This document shows, one piece after another, positions 28,934 to 39,500 of a stretch of DNA of 64,000 nt (the first letter of the stretch is position 1; every line of letters begins with the position of its first letter). Source of the DNA: an uncultured Dorea sp. (GTDB taxonomy: Bacteria; Bacillota; Clostridia; Lachnospirales; Lachnospiraceae); NCBI GenBank assembly GCA_910584095.1, contig CAJTYU010000010.1, positions 29,192-93,191 on the forward strand, given 5' to 3'. The translations under genes and the position numbers were made by a program. The notes below the pieces were generated by a model. That model was given only the letters and a program-made list of their open reading frames with translations. It was not told where the DNA came from and did no database searches.

Positions 28934-29869
28934 CTACGCAAGGATCAATCTTGCCGCGCCGCAGATTCCGGCGTCATTTCCCAGCTTAGCTAACACAAAC
29001 TTCGTTTCCTTATTCGCAAAGAACGCTTTCTTACGGAATGGTTCCTCAATATAGGGAAGCAGAACCTCACCCGCCTTAGACACGCCTCCGCCGATTACAA
29101 TCACTGCCGGATTTATGATTACCGCCAGATTGGCCATTGCCTCGCCAAGATAAACTCCAAATTCCTCTGCAATCTGCATTGCAACAGGGTCCCCTTCTTT
29201 TACAGCGTCAAAAACTGCCTTTGCACTTAGCCTTGTACCGCGCAGAATCGTCTCGTCTTCATTCGCCTCAAGTCTTTTTTTTGCAAGTCTGGCAATTCCC
29301 GTTGCCGACGCATACTGCTCCAGACATCCGTGAAGCCCGCAGCCGCACGCCTTCTCTTCGTCTCTCTTCACGCATATATGACCAATCTCTCCGCCGGCGC
29401 CGGTTTCTCCCACCAGCATCCTGCCGTCAATCACAATTCCCCCGCCTACGCCGGTTCCCAGCGTAACCATAATAACATTCTTCTCGCCCTTGCCGGCGCC
29501 AATCCACATCTCGCCCATAGCCGCTACATTTGCATCATTTCCCGCTTCTACCCGGATTCCTCCAAGAAGACACTGGAGCTCTGCCTTTACTGCTTTGTAC
29601 CCCCACCCCAGATTTGCCGTGCTTTGTACAACGCCTTCCGCGTTAACTGGAGCCGGGATTCCGATTCCAACTCCTTCAAGTTCTTCTTCCGGAATTTTTT
29701 TCTCCTCTATCTTCTTCAATATAGCATCCGCTATATCTGGAAGAATCGCCTCGCCTTCATTCTCCGTACGTGTAGGAATTTCCCATTTATCCAGTATGTT
29801 TCCTTCTGTGGAAAATAATCCCATTTTAACTGTCGTCCCGCCAACGTCTACGCCAAAACAATACTTCAT
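28934..29869 (-). CDS. glcK: ROK family glucokinase
   Basis: Phosphorylates glucose with ATP. The 311-residue ROK protein shows the N-terminal phosphate loop DVGGTTVKMGLF, the catalytic region EAGNDANVAAMGE, GTGVGGGIVIDG, and the zinc-binding signature CGCGLHGCLEQYAS (about 180-193) preceded by the conserved GEIGH. It is shorter than ROK repressors because it lacks a helix-turn-helix domain, supporting a kinase. It lies 37 bp after hprK, so the two sugar-related genes probably share a transcript. Confidence 0.96.
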   Translation of the reverse strand: MKYCFGVDVGGTTVKMGLFSTEGNILDKWEIPTRTENEGEAILPDIADAILKKIEEKKIPEEELEGVGIGIPAPVNAEGVVQSTANLGWGYKAVKAELQCLLGGIRVEAGNDANVAAMGEMWIGAGKGEKNVIMVTLGTGVGGGIVIDGRMLVGETGAGGEIGHICVKRDEEKACGCGLHGCLEQYASATGIARLAKKRLEANEDETILRGTRLSAKAVFDAVKEGDPVAMQIAEEFGVYLGEAMANLAVIINPAVIVIGGGVSKAGEVLLPYIEEPFRKKAFFANKETKFVLAKLGNDAGICGAARLILA

Positions 29870-29906
29870 ATCCTTCTCTCCCTTATCTCACTATTCCAAT
29901 TTACAT

Positions 29907-30833
29907 TTACGAATTTTTCGTAAGGTTTTCCTGTACTCTCTTGTATAATTCCTGCGCCGCATTATATCCCATCTTCTTCTGCCTGTAGTTAATCGCCGCT
30001 GTCTCGACAATAATTGCCAGATTACGCCCCGCTCTTATAGGAAGCTGATGGCATACAACCTTATTGCCAAGAAATTCTGTATACTCTTCCTCCAAACCCA
30101 GCCGTTCATATGCTTTCTCCCGGCTCCAGTCCTCCAGACGGATAACCAGATCAATATTCTGCGTCTCGCGGACACTAAGCACGCCAAACAGCATCTTTAC
30201 ATCCATGATGCCGATTCCCCTAAGTTCAATAAAATGTCTGGTAATATCCGGGGCCATACCCACCAGCGTCTCGTTGCTGACCTTATGAATCTCAACCACA
30301 TCGTCGCTGACCAGACGGTGTCCTCTCTTAATCAGCTCCAGCGCCGATTCGCTCTTTCCGATGCCGCTCTCTCCTGTTATCAGTACGCCGACGCCGTATA
30401 CGTCCACCAGAACCCCATGAATAGAAATGCATGGAGCAAACTGTACATTCAGCCAGCGGATCAGCTCCGCCGCAAAGGCAGAGGTTGTCTGCTCTGCCAG
30501 AAATACTGGAATCTGCGCCTCTGTCGCTTTCTCAAGAAGCATTGGCTCCGGCTGCAGGCTACGGCAGAAAATCAGGCAGGGAATTTTGCAGGAAAGCAGT
30601 TTGTCATAGATTTCCGCCTTTTTATCTTTATCCATAGTCTCCAGAAACGTATATTCCACATATCCAATAATCTGGACACGTTCACAATCAAAGTGCTCAA
30701 AATATCCGGTCAGCTGCAAGGCTGGACGATTCACATCCGGATCGGTCAGATATTTGTCCGTCAACGCAACATCCGGCGTCAAATTCTTCAAGTCCATCTT
30801 CTCCACAAGCTTAGACATCTCTAATTTTGTCAT
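29907..30833 (-). CDS. hprK: HPr kinase/phosphorylase
   Basis: HprK phosphorylates HPr at Ser46 and so controls carbon catabolite repression in Firmicutes. The 308-residue protein has the N-terminal HprK_N domain (about 1-128) and a C-terminal kinase domain with P-loop GESGIGKSE (about 154-162), SDDVVEI and the signature ELRGIGIMDVKMLFG. The ATG at 30833, after AGGAGG, is preferred over the TTG one codon upstream. It sits between uvrC and glcK. Confidence 0.98.
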   Translation of the reverse strand: MTKLEMSKLVEKMDLKNLTPDVALTDKYLTDPDVNRPALQLTGYFEHFDCERVQIIGYVEYTFLETMDKDKKAEIYDKLLSCKIPCLIFCRSLQPEPMLLEKATEAQIPVFLAEQTTSAFAAELIRWLNVQFAPCISIHGVLVDVYGVGVLITGESGIGKSESALELIKRGHRLVSDDVVEIHKVSNETLVGMAPDITRHFIELRGIGIMDVKMLFGVLSVRETQNIDLVIRLEDWSREKAYERLGLEEEYTEFLGNKVVCHQLPIRAGRNLAIIVETAAINYRQKKMGYNAAQELYKRVQENLTKNS

Positions 30834-30882
30834 CAATAAGATTCCTCCTGTTTCTGTTTAATACTCTTATCATACCATATTT

Positions 30883-32730
30883 TTACTCTGATGGATGAAA
30901 AAAATTGTATACTGCTCTGGCCGCCGCTTCATTCATAGAGGGAAGCGCCTTTAGATCGCTTATCGCTGCCTGCCGTACCTCCTCTATACTGGAAAAGGAA
31001 CGCATCAGCGCTTTTCTTCTTGCAGGACCGATTCCCGGAATATCATCCAGTATGGAACGTACCTGCCCCTGACTCCTAAGTTTCCTATGGTATTCAACAG
31101 CAAAACGGTGCGCCTCGTCCTGAATTCTAGTAATCAGCCTGAATCCTTCTGAATCCTTATCAATCGGAATCTCTGCATTGTTAAAATAAAGTCCCCTAGT
31201 CCTATGGCTGTCATCCTTTACCATACCGCAGACCGGAATATTCAAACCCAGCTTATCAAGCACTTCCAAAGCAATATTGACCTGCCCTTTTCCTCCGTCC
31301 ATCAACAGAATATCCGGAAATCTGGTAAAACTGTCCCTCTCGTTTCCTTCCGCCATTTCCCGTCTTCCATGCTCAAATCTCCGGGTCAATACTTCCTCCA
31401 TACTTGCATAGTCATCCGGCCCCTGAACGCTTTTTATCCGGAATTTCCGGTAATCATTCCGTTTCGGCCTGCCTCTTTCATACACTACCATAGAACCTAC
31501 AGACGCGTATCCGCTGATATTTGATATATCATATGCCTCCATTCGCACAATACCTATAAGACCCAGAAGTTTTTCCAGCTCCTTCACCGCGCCGATGGTT
31601 CTTCCCTCTTCGCGTTTCAGCCTCTCCTTATCTCTAGAAAGAATCAGTTCTGCATTTTTCATTGCAAGCTCCACCAGCTTTTCCTTCGTTCCCTTTTTCG
31701 GTACCCGGAAATGAACTCTCCGGCCCCGCTTCTGCGTCAGCCATTCCTCCAGAAGAGCAGCATCCGCAATCTCTTCAGGAAGCATAATCTCCGTGGGAAT
31801 ATAAGGAGTTCCTGAATAAAACTGCTTGATAAAACTGGAAAGTATCTCCGCTCCCGCTTCATCCCCAGTAAGCCTCAGATAAAAATGATCGCGTCCGATC
31901 AGTCTTCCGCCTCGAACAAAAAATATCTGGACCACAGCGTCTTCATTCTCCATCGCCATCGCCAGAATATCCCGCTCCTCGCCCGCCGTATCAGTTATTT
32001 TCTGCTTCTGGGCAATCTTCTTCACGCTTTCAAGCAAATCCCTGTATTCTGACGCTTTCTCAAATTCCAGCGCCTCCGACGCCTCAAACATACGCTGCTC
32101 TAATTCTTTCGTAATCAGCTCATAATTCCCATTTAAAAAATGCACTGCCCGCGAGATTGACTCTTCATATTCCTCCTGCGTGACATATCCCTGGCAAGGA
32201 GCGTTACACTGATGAATATGATAATTCAGACAAGGCCTTTCTATTCCGATATCCCTAGGCAGCTTCCGGCTGCAGCTCCGTATCTTATAAAGCTTACGAA
32301 TCAGCTCTATGGTATCCTTCACAGCGCCCACGCTTGTATAAGGGCCAAAATATTTCGCTCGATCCTTATGCATCTGCCGCGCAAGCATCACTCTGGGAAA
32401 CGGCTCGTTCACCGTTACCTTAATAAACGGATAGCTCTTATCATCCATCAGCATGGTATTATACTTTGGGCGGTGCTCTTTAATTAGATTACACTCCAGC
32501 ACCAGCGCCTCCAGTTCTGAATCGGTGATGATATACTCGAATCTCGCAATATGGGTAACCATTTGTTCAATCTTCGGCCCTTTGTTTCTGCTGCTTTGGA
32601 AATACTGCCTAACCCGGTTCTTAAGACTGATAGCCTTCCCCACGTAAATAATCTCGTCTTTCTCATCATGCATCAGATAAACGCCGGGTTTTGCCGGCAG
32701 TTTCTTTAGTTCCTCCTGTATATCAAACAT
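30883..32730 (-). CDS. uvrC: UvrABC system protein C
   Basis: UvrC makes both incisions in nucleotide excision repair. The 615-residue protein has the GIY-YIG nuclease ([18 protein letters not shown], about 17-34), the UVR helix pair (about 195-235), the central UvrC homology/RNase-H-like domain with [11 protein letters not shown] and LLMDGGKGQ, and C-terminal helix-hairpin-helix motifs ([17 protein letters not shown]). This is the chromosomal repair gene; the only UvrA-like gene in this window is the unrelated cluster copy at 46.6-48.9 kb. Confidence 0.98.
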   Translation of the reverse strand: MFDIQEELKKLPAKPGVYLMHDEKDEIIYVGKAISLKNRVRQYFQSSRNKGPKIEQMVTHIARFEYIITDSELEALVLECNLIKEHRPKYNTMLMDDKSYPFIKVTVNEPFPRVMLARQMHKDRAKYFGPYTSVGAVKDTIELIRKLYKIRSCSRKLPRDIGIERPCLNYHIHQCNAPCQGYVTQEEYEESISRAVHFLNGNYELITKELEQRMFEASEALEFEKASEYRDLLESVKKIAQKQKITDTAGEERDILAMAMENEDAVVQIFFVRGGRLIGRDHFYLRLTGDEAGAEILSSFIKQFYSGTPYIPTEIMLPEEIADAALLEEWLTQKRGRRVHFRVPKKGTKEKLVELAMKNAELILSRDKERLKREEGRTIGAVKELEKLLGLIGIVRMEAYDISNISGYASVGSMVVYERGRPKRNDYRKFRIKSVQGPDDYASMEEVLTRRFEHGRREMAEGNERDSFTRFPDILLMDGGKGQVNIALEVLDKLGLNIPVCGMVKDDSHRTRGLYFNNAEIPIDKDSEGFRLITRIQDEAHRFAVEYHRKLRSQGQVRSILDDIPGIGPARRKALMRSFSSIEEVRQAAISDLKALPSMNEAAARAVYNFFHPSE

Positions 32731-32754
32731 AAATTTCCCTCTCTTCTGAAATTC

Positions 32755-32783
32755 ATTATACCAAACTCTCCCATAACTGAAAA
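32755..32783 (-). promoter_or_regulatory. Predicted promoter for uvrC
   Basis: TTTTCA (32778-32783) and TATAAT (32755-32760) at 17-bp spacing on the minus strand; the leader is about 20 nt. The -35 overlaps the T-run of the ftsH terminator hairpin. Confidence 0.6.
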
Positions 32784-32812
32784 GAGAGAAAGCCGGAAAG
32801 CTCTCTCTCTGC
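32780..32812 (-). terminator. Terminator-like hairpin after ftsH
   Basis: On the minus strand an AGAGAGAGC arm pairs imperfectly with GCTTTCTCTCT and is followed by TTTTC, directly after the ftsH stop. Confidence 0.5.
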
Positions 32813-32814
32813 CG

Positions 32815-34776
32815 CTATACATATACCGTTTCACCCTGTTTCTCTTCCAGTTCTTCTGGCAGCGGACTCATAGAAATCCGCTCCTCCGTTTTCTTCGGAG
32901 CATCCGGGTCAATTCCCTCCACTTCATGGAATATCTTCATAAACTCTTTGCCGGTAATTGTTTCTTTTTCAATCAGGAATGCCGCAATCTTATCCAAAGA
33001 CTGGCGATGTTCGCTTAAGAGACGCTTTGCCTCCTCATATGCCCTCTTCAGCATATCCATAACCTCTTGATCGATTTCTGCCGCCGTTGCCTCGCCGCAA
33101 TTCTTTACAGCCCTTCCGTCCAGATATTTATTTTGAATGGATTCCAAACCAATCAGGCCAAATTTCTCACTCATACCATATTGAGTAATCATAGCTCTTG
33201 CAGTCTTAGTCGCCTTCTCAATATCATTGGAAGCCCCTGTGGTAACCGTGTCAAATACAATCTCCTCCGCCGCACGGCCCGCCAGCATACTTACCAGCAT
33301 TGCCTCCAGTTCCTTTTTGGTATTCAGGAACTTTTCTTCCTCCGGCGTCTGCATTACATATCCAAGAGCTCCCATGGTCCTCGGAACAATCGTAATCTTC
33401 TGAACTGGTTCCGCATCCTTTTGCAAAGCGCTTACCAGCGCATGTCCAACCTCATGATAAGAAACTATTCTGCGCTCCTCCTGACTCATAATGCGGTCCT
33501 TCTTCTCCTTGCCTACAAGCACCACTTCTACCGCCTCAAACAAATCGCTCTGGCACACTGCGTTTCTTCCATGCTTTACAGCGGTAATTGCCGCCTCATT
33601 GATCATATTAGCAAGATCGGAGCCTACCGCGCCGGAGGTTGCCAGCGCAATTGCCTCCAAATCCACGGTCTCATCCATCCGTACGCTCTTAGAATGTACT
33701 TTCAGCACATCCACACGGCCTTTCAAGTCAGGACGTTCCACAATGATCCGCCGGTCAAAACGCCCGGGCCTAAGAAGCGCCGGGTCAAGAATCTCCGGAC
33801 GGTTCGTGGCCGCCAGCACCAGAAGACCCTTGTTCGTGTCAAATCCATCCATCTCCGCCAGAAGCTGATTCAGCGTCTGCTCCCGTTCATCGTTGCCTCC
33901 AAGCTGGTTATCCCTGCTCTTTCCAATTGCATCAATCTCATCAATAAAAATAATGCACGGCGCGATCTTCTGCGCTTCCTTAAACAAATCCCGTACTCTG
34001 GAAGCTCCCACGCCCACATACATCTCTACAAAAGCAGAACCGGACAATGAGAAAAACGGTACCTTAGCTTCTCCCGCAACCGCCTTGGCAAGAAGCGTCT
34101 TACCGGTTCCCGGAGGTCCCACAAGAAGCGCTCCCTTCGGAAGCTTTGCACCCACTCCGGTATACTTGCCCGGATTATGCAGGAAATCCACAACCTCCTG
34201 AAGAGACTCCTTCGCCTCGTCCTGTCCCGCCACATCCTTAAAGGTAACTCCCGTTTCCTTCTCCACATACATCTTAGCATTGCTTTTGCCGATACCCATA
34301 GGCCCGCCGCCCTTTGTCATATGCTTAAAGGACCAGTAAAACATTCCGATAATCAGTACGATCGGCAGAAAAGTAAGTACAATGTTCATTACAACTACAG
34401 ATGTGGTATCCGGAATCTCCTGCTCATACTTAATCCCTGATTTGTACAGACGCTCGGAAAGATTATCATCTCTCATCACACCGGTAAAATACTCCTTACC
34501 AGTTCTCTCTCCCTTTTCCTTCTTTGCTGTAATCGTAATACGGTCGCTGGAAATAATAACCTCTTCTACCTTGTGCTGTTCTATCATTTTCAAAAACTTG
34601 TCATAGGTTATTTCCTCCGCTGTTCCGTTCCTCTGAAACTGATACAGCGTCAGCACAAGAAATGTGGTTATCACTGCCGTAAGAATAACAAAAGAAATAC
34701 CCTGCTTATTATTCTTGTTCTTATTATCATTCTGGTTATTTCTATTTTGATTGTTTCTATTGCTTTGGTTATCCAT
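32815..34776 (-). CDS. ftsH: ATP-dependent zinc metalloprotease FtsH
   Basis: A membrane AAA+ protease for membrane and short-lived cytoplasmic proteins. The start at 34776 ([10 protein letters not shown]) follows AGGAGG; the longer reading to 34842 lacks a site. The 653-residue protein has an Asn-rich cytoplasmic N-terminus, two membrane segments (about 28-48 and 125-147) flanking the periplasm-equivalent domain, Walker A GPPGTGKT, the SRH region ([14 protein letters not shown]) and the zinc site HEVGH with a downstream Asp. It has a strong promoter in the divergent spacer. Confidence 0.98.
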   Translation of the reverse strand: MDNQSNRNNQNRNNQNDNKNKNNKQGISFVILTAVITTFLVLTLYQFQRNGTAEEITYDKFLKMIEQHKVEEVIISSDRITITAKKEKGERTGKEYFTGVMRDDNLSERLYKSGIKYEQEIPDTTSVVVMNIVLTFLPIVLIIGMFYWSFKHMTKGGGPMGIGKSNAKMYVEKETGVTFKDVAGQDEAKESLQEVVDFLHNPGKYTGVGAKLPKGALLVGPPGTGKTLLAKAVAGEAKVPFFSLSGSAFVEMYVGVGASRVRDLFKEAQKIAPCIIFIDEIDAIGKSRDNQLGGNDEREQTLNQLLAEMDGFDTNKGLLVLAATNRPEILDPALLRPGRFDRRIIVERPDLKGRVDVLKVHSKSVRMDETVDLEAIALATSGAVGSDLANMINEAAITAVKHGRNAVCQSDLFEAVEVVLVGKEKKDRIMSQEERRIVSYHEVGHALVSALQKDAEPVQKITIVPRTMGALGYVMQTPEEEKFLNTKKELEAMLVSMLAGRAAEEIVFDTVTTGASNDIEKATKTARAMITQYGMSEKFGLIGLESIQNKYLDGRAVKNCGEATAAEIDQEVMDMLKRAYEEAKRLLSEHRQSLDKIAAFLIEKETITGKEFMKIFHEVEGIDPDAPKKTEERISMSPLPEELEEKQGETVYV

Positions 34777-34804
34777 AATAGTCCTCCTGTGTCTATCAGT
34801 TCTT

Positions 34805-34833
34805 ATTATAGTTATCCCCTGATTTAAAATCAA
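34805..34833 (-). promoter_or_regulatory. Predicted promoter for ftsH
   Basis: TTGATT (34828-34833) and TATAAT (34805-34810), 17-bp spacing, minus strand, about 25 nt before the ATG. Confidence 0.65.
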
Positions 34834-34852
34834 CAAAAACATTATGAAAAGA

Positions 34853-34882
34853 TTGTAAACTAGCTATATCCTGTAGTATACT
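34853..34882 (+). promoter_or_regulatory. Predicted promoter for the DUF1846 gene
   Basis: TTGTAA (34853-34858) and TATACT (34877-34882) with 18-bp spacing on the plus strand. Confidence 0.5.
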
Positions 34883-34920
34883 GAATATAATGTTTTTTAT
34901 TAGGAGTGAGGGATACACAA

Positions 34921-36414
34921 ATGAAAATCGGATTTGATAACGATAAATATCTTACAATGCAGTCTACCCATATCAGGGAACGAATCAGCCAGTTTGACAA
35001 TAAGCTGTATCTGGAATTCGGCGGAAAATTATTCGATGATTATCACGCTTCCAGAGTGCTTCCGGGCTTTCAGCCAGACAGTAAACTCCGGATGCTGAAA
35101 GAGCTTGCCGATCAGGCTGAGATCATTATTGCCATCAGCGCCAGAGACATCGAAAAAAACAAAATCCGGGGCGATTTAGGAATTACATATGATACAGATC
35201 TTCTGCGTCTGCGGGATGCTTATATGAATTCCGGGCTGTATGTAGGAAGCGTTGTCATTACCCAATATGCGGGACAGTCCGCCGCCGATTTATTCAAGAC
35301 AAGACTGGAACGCCTCGGCATCAAAGTATATATTCATTACCTGATTCCCGGATATCCGGCAAATATTCCTCTGATCGTCAGTGACGAGGGTTACGGAAGA
35401 AATGATTACATTGAGACCTCCAGACCGCTGGTAGTAGTTACCGCCCCCGGTCCCGGAAGCGGTAAAATGGCCGCCTGCCTTTCCCAGCTCTATCACGAAC
35501 ACAAAAGAGGACTCCGGGCAGGATATGCCAAATTTGAAACATTCCCCATCTGGAATATTCCATTAAAGCATCCAGTAAATCTGGCCTATGAAGCTGCAAC
35601 CGCGGATCTGAACGATGTAAATATGATCGACCCTTTCCATCTGGAAGCATATGGGGAAACCACGGTAAACTATAACAGGGACGTAGAGATTTTCCCGGTG
35701 CTTTCCGCAACTTTCGAACGAATTTACGGAGACAGCCCTTACAAATCACCCACTGATATGGGGGTAAATATGGCGGGCTGCTGTATTTGCGACGACGAGG
35801 CATGCAAAGAAGCTTCCAAACAGGAAATTCTCCGCAGATATTATGAATCCCTGCGCCGTCTTTTAATCGGCGCATGCAGTGATAATGAGGTATCTAAGAT
35901 TGAGATATTAATGAATCAGGCAGGCGTTACCGTACATGACCGGCCTGTTGTAGACGCGGCTCTTGCTAAGGCTGAGGCAACCGGCGCCCCGGCTGCCGCC
36001 CTAGAGCTTCCAAACGGACAGCTTGTAACCGGTAAGACCTCCCATCTCCTTGGCGCTTCCGCGGCGCTCCTTCTGAATGCATTAAAAGCTCTGGCTGGAA
36101 TTGACCATGAAAGGAAAGTCATTTCACCGGAAGCCATAGAACCTATCCAAAAACTTAAGGTAAAGTATTTGGGAAGTAAAAATCCCAGACTCCATACCGA
36201 TGAGGTGCTGATTGCACTCTCGGTCAGCGCCGCCACAGATAAGTGTGCACAGCTCGCCCTTGACCAGCTTCCCAAGCTGAAAGGCTGTCAGGCACATACC
36301 TCCGTTATGATCAGCTCCGTAGATATTATGCAGTTCAAAAAACTGTCTATTCAGGCAACCTATGAAGCCAAATACGAGAAAAAGCCGGCTTTTGCAGAAG
36401 AAACCGGCGAATAA
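34921..36414 (+). CDS. DUF1846 domain-containing protein
   Basis: A 497-residue cytoplasmic protein matching the DUF1846 family of Firmicutes (opening MKIGFDNDKYLTMQS, with LYLEFGGKLFDDYHASRVLPGF and a TAPGPGSGKMAACLSQLYHE segment that resembles a nucleotide-binding loop). The ATG at 34921 follows GAGGG at 8 nt; a GTG at 34906 overlaps the AGGAG. Structures of the family are known, but no reaction is established. The gene is single, with its own promoter and terminator. Confidence 0.92.
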   Translation: MKIGFDNDKYLTMQSTHIRERISQFDNKLYLEFGGKLFDDYHASRVLPGFQPDSKLRMLKELADQAEIIIAISARDIEKNKIRGDLGITYDTDLLRLRDAYMNSGLYVGSVVITQYAGQSAADLFKTRLERLGIKVYIHYLIPGYPANIPLIVSDEGYGRNDYIETSRPLVVVTAPGPGSGKMAACLSQLYHEHKRGLRAGYAKFETFPIWNIPLKHPVNLAYEAATADLNDVNMIDPFHLEAYGETTVNYNRDVEIFPVLSATFERIYGDSPYKSPTDMGVNMAGCCICDDEACKEASKQEILRRYYESLRRLLIGACSDNEVSKIEILMNQAGVTVHDRPVVDAALAKAEATGAPAAALELPNGQLVTGKTSHLLGASAALLLNALKALAGIDHERKVISPEAIEPIQKLKVKYLGSKNPRLHTDEVLIALSVSAATDKCAQLALDQLPKLKGCQAHTSVMISSVDIMQFKKLSIQATYEAKYEKKPAFAEETGE

Positions 36415-36464
36415 ATTATAAAATGTCAGAGTTCTCACATAAAAGTCTCTGAAATGCAAAAATA

Positions 36465-36517
36465 AAACTCTATGATATAAGCATATGAAAAAACGGAAGC
36501 TTATATCATGGAGTTTT
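36465..36517. terminator. Bidirectional terminator between the DUF1846 gene and hemW
   Basis: A 17-bp near-perfect stem (AACTCTATGATATAAGC with GCTTATATCATGGAGTT, loop about 16 nt) with A-runs before and T-runs after. It overlaps the last codons of hemW. Confidence 0.85.
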
Positions 36518-37603
36518 TAAAAATTCACTCAGCACATAATTGCTTATATCAATGCCATATTCCGTCAAAAACAGCCTCCCATCTTTTTCTGACAGCAGTT
36601 TCTGCCCTTTTAATTTTATGATTGTCTCTTTATAAATGGTTTCCATCTCTTCCCCAAAGCTTTTCAGAAAATCAGCCCGTGAAACGCCTTCCATTTTCCG
36701 CAGCCCAAGAAACATAAATTCCTCCATCTCTTCCTGTCTGGTCAATGTCTCCGGCTCTTCTCCTTCCCTCCATCTCTGATGGTTCATAAAAGAAGAGGCG
36801 CCCGTACCGATGCCCAGATACTCGGTCCGGTTCCAATACCCCAAATTATGCCGGCATTCAAAACCCTGTTTTGCATAATTAGATATCTCATATCTGTGAT
36901 AACCGTATGTCTCCAGTATTTCCTTTGTACGAACATACATTCCCCGCTCCGTATCCTCATCCGGTAATTCCTCTACATGCCTTCCTCCCGCATATTTCTC
37001 GTAAAACGGCGTCCCTTCCTCAATGATTAAGCTGTAGGCGGAGATATGCTCTGGCTTAAGCCCCGCCGCAAAATGAAGACTCTTTTCATAGCTTTCTAGA
37101 GTCTGGCCGGGAATCCCCGACATTAAATCAATATTGATATTCTGGAAGCCTGCCTTACGCGCTGTCTGATAGGCAGACAAAAAGTCTTCGCAGGTATGAA
37201 TCCGTCCCAGTTTCTTTAATTCTTCATTATTCTCCGACTGCAGGCCGATGCTCAAACGGTTGATTCCAAGCTCCCGATATGTATGAAGCTTCTCTTTTGT
37301 AACCGTTCCCGGATTCATCTCAATCGTAATCTCCGCGTCTTTATCCACACAAAAAACGTCGTAAACTGATTTAAAGAGTCTTTCTATCTGACTGGATTCC
37401 AAGATAGAAGGCGTCCCGCCGCCAACAAATATACTTACAACGCGATAAGCCTTCACAGACTCCGCATAAGAACGGATTCGTCCGCAAAGGCTCTCTATAT
37501 ACATCTGCCGCTCCCGCTCGCCGGCGGGAGCAGACAAGAAATCGCAGTAAAAGCATTTTTTCACACAAAATGGTATATGAATATATAATTCTAATTCTTT
37601 CAT
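36506..37603 (-). CDS. hemW: HemW, radical SAM heme chaperone-like protein
   Basis: Formerly called oxygen-independent coproporphyrinogen oxidase; HemW proteins are heme-binding radical SAM proteins. The 365-residue product begins MKELELYIHIPFCVKKC and has the Cx3Cx2C cluster motif (CVKKCFYC), IFVGGGTPS, and ETIMNPG-like EITIEMNPGT. It lacks the N-terminal extension of true HemN. Start at 37603 by family alignment; in-frame codons reach back to 37645 and overlap lepA, and the site AAAGG is close to the ATG. Confidence 0.94.
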   Translation of the reverse strand: MKELELYIHIPFCVKKCFYCDFLSAPAGERERQMYIESLCGRIRSYAESVKAYRVVSIFVGGGTPSILESSQIERLFKSVYDVFCVDKDAEITIEMNPGTVTKEKLHTYRELGINRLSIGLQSENNEELKKLGRIHTCEDFLSAYQTARKAGFQNINIDLMSGIPGQTLESYEKSLHFAAGLKPEHISAYSLIIEEGTPFYEKYAGGRHVEELPDEDTERGMYVRTKEILETYGYHRYEISNYAKQGFECRHNLGYWNRTEYLGIGTGASSFMNHQRWREGEEPETLTRQEEMEEFMFLGLRKMEGVSRADFLKSFGEEMETIYKETIIKLKGQKLLSEKDGRLFLTEYGIDISNYVLSEFLKTP

Positions 37604-37634
37604 CACCTTTTGAGCTTTGCACGCCCCTTTCACC

Positions 37635-39449
37635 TTATTTATCATCCAGCTTTAATACGCTCATAAATGCCTGCTGCGGGATTTCCACATTTCCCACCTG
37701 ACGCATTCGCTTCTTTCCTTCCTTCTGCTTTTCCAGAAGCTTTCTCTTACGGGAAATGTCGCCGCCATAGCACTTAGCAAGCACATCCTTGCGCATAGCC
37801 TTGACCGTCTCTCTTGCTATAATCTTGCTTCCCACTGCCGCCTGAATCGGAATTTCAAACAGATGCCTTGGAATCTCGTCTTTCAATTTCTCGCACATCT
37901 TTCTGCCCCGCTCATATGCATTGCCCGCAAACACAATGAAAGAAAGCGCGTCCACCTCTTCTTTATTAATAAGGATATCAAGCTTTACGAGTTCTGACTG
38001 CTGATAGCCAAGAATCTCATAATCAAAGGACGCATATCCGCGGGAACGGGATTTCAGCGCATCAAAGAAATCATAAATGATCTCGTTCAGCGGAAGATGA
38101 TACCTGAGCACAGCCCTTGTCTCTTCAATATATTCCATTCCTTGATAAACGCCCCGCCGCTCCTGACACAGATCCATAATCGCCCCGATAAATTCTGACG
38201 TAACCATTATCTCTGCCTTTACCATCGGCTCTTCCATATAATCAATCTCCGACGGATCCGGCAGGTTTGACGGATTAGTCAGTTCAATTACCTCCCCGTT
38301 TGTCTTATGCACCTTATAAATAACGCTGGGCGCAGTGGTAACCAGATCCAGATTATACTCCCGCTCCAGACGCTCCTGAATAATCTCTAAATGAAGCAGT
38401 CCCAAAAATCCGCACCGAAAACCAAATCCCAATGCAATCGAAGTCTCCGGCTCAAACTGCAGGGAAGCATCGTTAAGCTGGAGTTTCTCCAGCGCGTCGC
38501 GCAGATCCGGATATTTTGCCCCGTCTGCCGGATACATGCCGCAGTATACCATCGGGTTTACCTTCTTGTATCCCGGAAGCGGCTCTGCACAAGGGGCCGC
38601 CGCATTAGTAATTGTATCGCCCACCCGGGTATCCTTTACATTCTTTAAACTAGCTGTGATATAACCAACCATACCGGCGCTAAGCTCCTCGCAGGACACA
38701 AACTGCCCGGCCCCAAAATATCCCACTTCTACCACTTCCGCCTCCGCACCCGTGGCCATCATGCGGATTGGAGTTCCTTTCTTCACGGTTCCCTCCATCA
38801 TACGGCAGAACACAATAACACCTTTATAAGAATCATATACAGAATCAAAAATCAGCGCTTGAAGCGGCGCCTTCGCATCCCCTGACGGCGCCGGTATTTT
38901 TTCGATAATCTGTTCTAATACCTCTTCCACATTCAATCCGGTCTTGGCAGAAATCAACGGCGCGTCGGCCGCTTCAATCCCGATTACATCCTCAATCTCT
39001 TCAATAACCCGTTCCGGTTCCGCGCTGGGAAGATCTACCTTGTTGATTACCGGCATCACATCCAGATCATGGTCCAGCGCCAGATATACATTAGCCAGCG
39101 TCTGAGCCTCCACGCCCTGAGCCGCATCCACAACCAAAATCGCCCCGTCACAGGCTGCCAGACTTCGAGAAACTTCATAATTAAAATCCACATGTCCCGG
39201 TGTGTCAATCAGGTTAAATATATATTCCTCCCCGTTCTTCGCCTTATATACAATACGGACCGCCTGTGATTTAATCGTAATTCCCCTCTCCCGTTCCAGC
39301 TCCATATTATCGAGCACCTGCGACTGCATCTCCCGGCTGGTAAGAAGTCCCGTCATTTCAATAATACGGTCGGCCAGCGTAGATTTTCCATGATCAATAT
39401 GCGCAATAATACAAAAATTACGAATCCTGCTCTGTTCTATTCCTGCCAT
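37635..39449 (-). CDS. lepA: Elongation factor 4 (LepA)
   Basis: EF4 is a ribosome-binding GTPase that affects initiation or back-translocation. Start at 39449 ([13 protein letters not shown]) with a GGAAGGA site; an ATG at 39470 is possible. The 604-residue protein has G1 [14 protein letters not shown]3 [13 protein letters not shown]4 [10 protein letters not shown], the EF-G-like domains and the LepA-specific C-terminal domain (about 490-604, [23 protein letters not shown]). It lies in the conserved holA-lepA-hemW order. Confidence 0.98.
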   Translation of the reverse strand: MAGIEQSRIRNFCIIAHIDHGKSTLADRIIEMTGLLTSREMQSQVLDNMELERERGITIKSQAVRIVYKAKNGEEYIFNLIDTPGHVDFNYEVSRSLAACDGAILVVDAAQGVEAQTLANVYLALDHDLDVMPVINKVDLPSAEPERVIEEIEDVIGIEAADAPLISAKTGLNVEEVLEQIIEKIPAPSGDAKAPLQALIFDSVYDSYKGVIVFCRMMEGTVKKGTPIRMMATGAEAEVVEVGYFGAGQFVSCEELSAGMVGYITASLKNVKDTRVGDTITNAAAPCAEPLPGYKKVNPMVYCGMYPADGAKYPDLRDALEKLQLNDASLQFEPETSIALGFGFRCGFLGLLHLEIIQERLEREYNLDLVTTAPSVIYKVHKTNGEVIELTNPSNLPDPSEIDYMEEPMVKAEIMVTSEFIGAIMDLCQERRGVYQGMEYIEETRAVLRYHLPLNEIIYDFFDALKSRSRGYASFDYEILGYQQSELVKLDILINKEEVDALSFIVFAGNAYERGRKMCEKLKDEIPRHLFEIPIQAAVGSKIIARETVKAMRKDVLAKCYGGDISRKRKLLEKQKEGKKRMRQVGNVEIPQQAFMSVLKLDDK

Positions 39450-39500
39450 TCTCTCTTTTCTTCCTTCCATTCTTTCTTGTTCACCTGTGCAGATAAATAT

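Noticed and set aside
33067..34050. 327-codon plus-strand frame inside ftsH
   Set aside because: Antisense to the conserved FtsH ATPase and protease domains with no initiation signal.
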